The position numbers were made by a program, and so were the translations under genes. Source: CAWCKS01 sp963796195 (GTDB taxonomy: Bacteria; Pseudomonadota; Alphaproteobacteria; Rhizobiales; Xanthobacteraceae). Taken from it: a stretch of DNA of 64,000 nt. How positions within the stretch are numbered: the first letter of the stretch is position 1; each line of letters opens with the position of its first letter. Below the pieces are notes generated by a model, which worked only from the letters and a program-made list of their open reading frames with translations, ran no database searches and was not told the origin of the DNA. Positions 59,933-64,000 of this stretch are shown one piece after another. The stretch spans positions 1-64,000 of the forward strand of contig CAWCKS010000012.1 of assembly GCA_963796195.1 (NCBI GenBank), written 5' to 3'.

Positions 59933-60028
59933 TTTCCACCGCTCTATCTCGCCAATGCGCCGCCACTTTGCTAGACGCGGAGCGCAATTCATTTCGTTAA
60001 CCATAACCGCCAGCGAGAGACCTGACGC

Positions 60029-62499
60029 GTGCCGCGCACGTTCGATACACCGCTCCCGATCGACGCCGTGCTCGACGAATTGTCGGGCGCGCTCAAGCGC
60101 GCGACCGCGGCGGTGCTGGTTGCGCCGCCGGGCGCCGGCAAGACCACGCGCGTTCCGCTTGCGTTGCTCGACGAGCCGTGGGTCAGGGGCCAAAAAATAA
60201 TCGTGCTGGAGCCGCGCCGGATCGCGGCGCGCGCCTCCGCCGAGCGGATGGCGAAAACGCTTGGCGAGAATGTCGGCGACACCGTCGGCTATCGCGTGCG
60301 GTTCGGCTCAAAAATATCGCGCAAGACCCGGATCGAGGTCGTCACCGAAGGCATCTTCACCCGGCAGATTCTTCGACGACCCGGAACTCAAGGGCATCGC
60401 CGCGGTGCTGTTCGACGAGTTCCACGAGCGCTCGCTCGACGCCGATCTGGGCCTGGCGCTGGCGCGCGACGCGCAGCACGGCTTGCGCGATGATCTGAGA
60501 CTCCTCGTGATGTCGGCGACGATCGATGGCGCGCGCGTCGCGACGCTGCTCGGCAATGCGCCTGTCATCGCGAGCGAAGGAAAAATGTTTCCGGTCGAGA
60601 CGCGTTATCTCGGCCGCAAGGCCGATGCACCGATCGAGCGGCAGATGGCGGACGCGATCGCGCAAGGAATGCGCGCCGAGCCGGGATCGGTACTGGCGTT
60701 TCTGCCCGGCGCTGCCGAAATCCGCCGCACGCAAACGATGCTTTCCGAGCGCGTGCAGGATCCGGCCGTCGATATCGTCGCTCTGTTCGGCGCGCTTGAA
60801 TCCGGCGAGCAGGACCGCGCGATCCAGCCGGCGCCGAAGGGCAGGCGCAAAGTCGTGCTGGCGACTTCGATCGCCGAGACCTCGTTGACCATCGAAGGCG
60901 TGCGCATCGTCGTCGATTGCGGCCTGTCGCGCGTGCCGCGCTATGAGCCTGATATCGCGCTGACCCGACTTGAGACGGTGCGCGTGTCGCGCGCCGCCGC
61001 CGACCAGCGCCGCGGCCGCGCCGGTCGCATCGAGCCCGGCGTCTGCTACCGGCTGTGGGACGAGGCGCAGACGGCATCGCTTGAGCCGTACACCAAGCCG
61101 GAAATTCTCGCCGCGGATCTCTCCTCGCTGGTGCTCGATCTCGCCCATTGGGGCGTGGCCGATGCCGCGGGCCTTGCGTTTCTCGATCCGCCGCCGGCGG
61201 CGGCGTGGAACGAGGCTCGCGCGCTGCTGCAGGAACTCGGCGCGCTCGATGCGGCCGGCCACATCACCGGCGAGGGCCGGGCGCTGCGCGCGCTCAGCTT
61301 GCCGCCGCGCCTCGCCCGCATGATCGTCGATGCCGCGCGCGAGGGCGCGGGGGAGCAGGCCGCGCTGATTGCAGCAGTGTTGAGCGAACGCGGGCTCGGC
61401 GGAGACAGCGTCGATCTCGACGCGAGGCTCGATCAGTTTCGCCGCGATCGTTCGCAGCGCGCGAACGCCGCGCGCCAGCAAGCCGAGCGCTGGGTGCGCC
61501 AGCTCCCGGCGTCGCGGCTCACGGAATTCAGAGCTGTCGACCGGAGCCATTCTCGCAATGGCGTTTCCCGATCGCGTCGCCAAGAACCGCGGTAACGGTT
61601 CGTTCGTGCTCGCCAACGGCCGTGGCGCCGCCGTCGAGCAAACGTCCGCACTGGCGCGAGCGCCTTATCTCGCGGTCGGCGAGCTCACCGGCACCGCGGC
61701 ACAGGGGCGCATCCTGCTGGCCGCACCGATCTCGCTTGACGAGATCGAGCAGCGCTTTGCCCACGAGATCGAAGATGCCGACGACGTCAGCTTCGATCGC
61801 ACCGCGCTCGCGTTGCGCGCGCGAAAACGCCGCAGCCTGCACGCCATCACGTTGTCCGAACAGCCGAAGCAGGTCACGCCGTCGGCGGACACCGCGCGCA
61901 TCTTCGCCGACGGAATTGCAGATGCCGGTCTCGACAAGTTGCCGTGGTCGAAGGCGCTGAAGCAGTGGCGCGATCGCGTCATGTTTCTGCGCAAGGCCGA
62001 AGGCGACGAATGGCCGGATCTGTCCGATGCCGCGCTTGGCGCGCGTCGCGACGACTGGCTCGTGCCGCTGCTGTCGGACAAGACGTCGTTGTCCGGCGTC
62101 GACGCATCGGAATTGTCCGATGCCGTGATGACCCTGTTGCCGTGGGACAGGCGCGCACGGCTCGACCGCGAGGCGCCGACGCACTTCGAAGCGCCGACCG
62201 GCACGCAGGTCGCCATTGACTATGAGGCGGAGCAGGGTCCGACCATCGCGATCCGCGTGCAGGAGCTGTTTGGCCTGTCGGACCATCCATCGATCGCACA
62301 AGGGTGCGTGCCGCTGGTCGTGGAACTGTTATCGCCGGCGCACCGGCCGGTGCAGGTCACGCGCGATCTGCCCGGGTTCTGGCGTGGCAGCTACGCCGCC
62401 GTGCGCGCCGATCTGCGCGGCCGCTATCCGCGCCATCCCTGGCCCGACGATCCCGCCACCGCCGCGCCAACCCGCCGCGCCAAGCCGCGCGGGACTTGA
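60029..62499 (+). CDS. hrpB: ATP-dependent helicase HrpB, two frameshifts
   Basis: DEAH-box helicase of about 823 residues. Motif I is APPGAGKTTRVPLAL, then EPRRIAARA, DEFHERSLDADLGL (DExH), LVMSATIDG (SAT), VVLATSIAETSLTIEGV and DQRRGRAGRIEPG (motif VI). The HrpB-specific C-terminal domain continues to 62499. Extra bases near 60368 (in TRQFFDDPELKG) and near 61530 (in LTEFELSTGAIL) break the frame; the three pieces join into one protein. The GTG at 60029 has GAGAG upstream. The role of HrpB in most bacteria is unclear; related HrpA acts on ribosomes or RNA. Confidence 0.92.
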
Positions 62500-62632
62500 T
62501 TGTTCGCGAATTAACCCTTCGCTCACCCTTTTCGCCAACATTGCGCCGCCTGTCGCAGCGTTCTCATCACGGCGTTCGTGCCGGCATGATTTGATGACGA
62601 GGCGCGATTGCCGCGGGCCTTGAGAGTAGCGT

Positions 62633-63145
62633 ATGCGTAACATCCTTACTTTTGCCGCTGTTCTGATCGGCCTTGGCGTTGCCATGGCGCGAATGGCCGA
62701 CACCATGACCCCGGCGAAATCCACCGTGGCGATGTCGCGCTCGAGCGAAGCCGCCGCCGCACCGGCATCATCCGGCCGAACAGCATCGATCGACAAGGAC
62801 CGCAACGGTCATTTCCAGACCGAAGCGCGCGTCGATGGCAGCTACCTCGACTTCATGGTCGACACCGGCGCGACCGTGATCGCGCTGAAGGAGCGTGACG
62901 CGGCCCGCGTCGGCATCCATCCGGCGCCAGGCGATTTCACCGCCAATGTCTCGACCGCGAACGGCCCGGCCAAGGCGGCCCGCGCGCGGCTCGACAGCAT
63001 CGAGATCGGCGGCGTCCGCGTGCGCGACGTCGATGCCCTGATCATGCAGGACGGCATGCTCGACCAGAACCTGCTCGGCATGGCCTTCCTGTCGCGGCTG
63101 AAGCGTTTTGAATATGCCGACGGCAAGCTCGTAATGGAGCAATAG
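62633..63145 (+). CDS. Retropepsin-like aspartic protease (TIGR02281 family)
   Basis: Protein of 170 residues with an N-terminal hydrophobic anchor (ILTFAAVLIGLGVAMA). The single catalytic Asp lies in FMVDTGATVIAL, the retropepsin D-T-G-A/S, and LDQNLLGMAFLSRLKRFEY is the typical closing segment of clan AA bacterial proteins. As in retroviral enzymes it must dimerise to be active. It is probably a membrane-anchored periplasmic protease. The ATG at 62633 is the natural start. It follows hrpB by 133 bp. Confidence 0.88.
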   Translation: MRNILTFAAVLIGLGVAMARMADTMTPAKSTVAMSRSSEAAAAPASSGRTASIDKDRNGHFQTEARVDGSYLDFMVDTGATVIALKERDAARVGIHPAPGDFTANVSTANGPAKAARARLDSIEIGGVRVRDVDALIMQDGMLDQNLLGMAFLSRLKRFEYADGKLVMEQ

Positions 63146-63260
63146 GCGGCTTGATCGTTGCCGAGTGGCGGACGGCTCGCCGTCGTCACAAGCGCGAGCT
63201 ATACTACGCGCCGTTCGCTTTGGCAGCGCCAAGCTTCAGACGTTTCGATTACAGACCACC

Positions 63261-64000
63261 GTGAGCCCGCCAGTCTTCCATATCAACCTGCCCGGCGTTC
63301 GGCTGGCCTATCGCGACAGCGGCGGCAGCGCCGTGCCCGTGGTGCTGTTGCACGCCAACACCGGGACGAGCGCCAGCTGGCAGCCGCAGTTCGACAGCTT
63401 TGTTGCCGCCGGTTATCGGACGATCGCCTTCGACCGGCGCGGCTGGGGCCAAAGCCTGCCCGATCCGCAGAGCGGACCGCAACCTGGCAGCGTGGCGGAA
63501 GATCTCGCGGCACTGGCGGATCATCTGGCGTTGCCAAAATTTCATCTGTTGGGCGTGGCGGGCGGCGGCTTTGTCGCGCTGGATTATGCGGGCTGGCGGC
63601 AGGACACGTTGCGCAGCCTGACGGTCGCCGCCAGCACCGGCTCGTTCAGTGAGGGCGAGATGCAACAGCTCGCGCAAAACCTGAGGTTTGAAGGTTTCCT
63701 CGACTTGCCCGAGTTCATTCCGCGAAATTGGCCCTTCGTTCCGGGCGATGCAGCCGGAGCGGGTTGCAGCCTGGGCCCATGCGCAGGAACTCGCCAAACA
63801 GCCGGATGCCGTCTTTCAACCCTTAAGGACGCCCAACACGTTCGCAAAGATCTCCCAGATCCACATTCCGATGCTGGCGATCACCGCCAGCGCGGACTTG
63901 TACGCCCCGCCAACGCTGATGGCACGCTGGATCAGGCACATTCCTCAGGCCGAAATGGTCGCGATCGTCGATGCCGGACATTCCGTGCCGATGGAGCAGC
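63261..64000 (+). CDS. Alpha/beta hydrolase, frameshifted near 63720 and cut by the window end
   Basis: Alpha/beta hydrolase read from GTG 63261 (MSPPVFHINLPGVRLAYRDS). Visible are LLHANTGTSASW, FDRRGWGQS, the nucleophile elbow GVAGGGFV, where Gly or Ala replaces the usual catalytic Ser (GxSxG reads GVAGG), the late Asp of ITASADLYAP and the His in DAGHSVPMEQ. One extra C near 63720 breaks the frame (FI-REIGPSFRAMQPE resumes). The stop lies beyond the window. The missing nucleophile suggests a non-classical member or a non-hydrolytic relative. Confidence 0.78.
   Translation, partial: MSPPVFHINLPGVRLAYRDSGGSAVPVVLLHANTGTSASWQPQFDSFVAAGYRTIAFDRRGWGQSLPDPQSGPQPGSVAEDLAALADHLALPKFHLLGVAGGGFVALDYAGWRQDTLRSLTVAASTGSFSEGEMQQLAQNLRFEGFLDLPEFIPRNWPFVPGDAAGAGCSLGPCAGTRQTAGCRLSTLKDAQHVRKDLPDPHSDAGDHRQRGLVRPANADGTLDQAHSSGRNGRDRRCRTFRADGA

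Overview
The window looks like chromosomal DNA of an alphaproteobacterium of the Bradyrhizobium / Rhodopseudomonas group (Hyphomicrobiales). This rests on the uniformly high GC, the ChvI-ChvG / short HprK / EIIA-Man / HPr block next to pckA, the Ku-LigD pair, the HugZ-like and DUF2865 proteins, and the abundant intergenic palindromes typical of that group. The genus is inferred from gene content and style, not from a marker search. I found no tRNA, rRNA, CRISPR array, transposase or prophage. Almost everything is core-like chromosome with tight operons.

Layout. 1-2.1 kb: end of an ABC permease, a 2-hydroxyacid dehydrogenase, and a tandem Inh-type secreted protein whose 5' end lies in a repeat. 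2.1-7.5 kb (minus): SDR and alpha/beta hydrolase, RadC-like protein, Map, SfsA, an MscS channel. 7.7-10.7 kb (plus): a CvrA-type K+/H+ antiporter and a TPR-TonB_C protein. 10.7-13.8 kb (minus): molybdate locus mop - secreted unknown - modA - modB - modC, in which ModC lacks its usual molybdate-binding tail and a separate molbindin is present. 13.9-20.8 kb: MepA, an SDR, an L,D-transpeptidase, a PAS-PAS-GGDEF-EAL protein, an RDD membrane protein and an amidohydrolase behind a palindromic operator candidate. 20.8-28.3 kb (minus): LepA, then chvI-chvG-hprK and EIIA-HPr-glycosyltransferase, the regulatory PTS/acid-stress block. 28.5-34.9 kb: HugZ-like protein, pckA with a clear terminator, an MBL-fold sulfur hydrolase, GH13 alpha-glucosidase, arginase. 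35.1-37.7 kb: a compact operon of two amidohydrolases and a Rieske ferredoxin. 38-41.6 kb: a large autotransporter. 42-46.5 kb: a secreted protein, VOC protein, a reductase broken by an amber codon, a methyltransferase and an enoyl-CoA hydratase. 46.6-50.5 kb: NHEJ operon ku - small RHH-like protein - ligD. 50.8-64 kb: membrane protein, ArsR regulator, DUF2865 protein, pyrE, GST, FMN reductase, polA, acyltransferase, hrpB, retropepsin-like protease, and a partial alpha/beta hydrolase.

A dominant property of this sequence is about twenty single-base indels that break reading frames, mostly one-base insertions. They hit genes that cannot all be dead (polA, pyrE, pckA, modA, hrpB). I read them as sequencing or assembly errors and annotate the full gene extents across them. 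They are absent between about 12.3 and 30.9 kb.

No wholly new multi-gene system stands out. The most interesting biological leads are the RHH-like protein inside the ku-ligD operon, the PolA whose proofreading motifs are all substituted, the split ModC/molbindin arrangement with an unknown secreted protein, the amidohydrolase-amidohydrolase-Rieske operon, and the coupling of a glycosyltransferase to the regulatory HPr.
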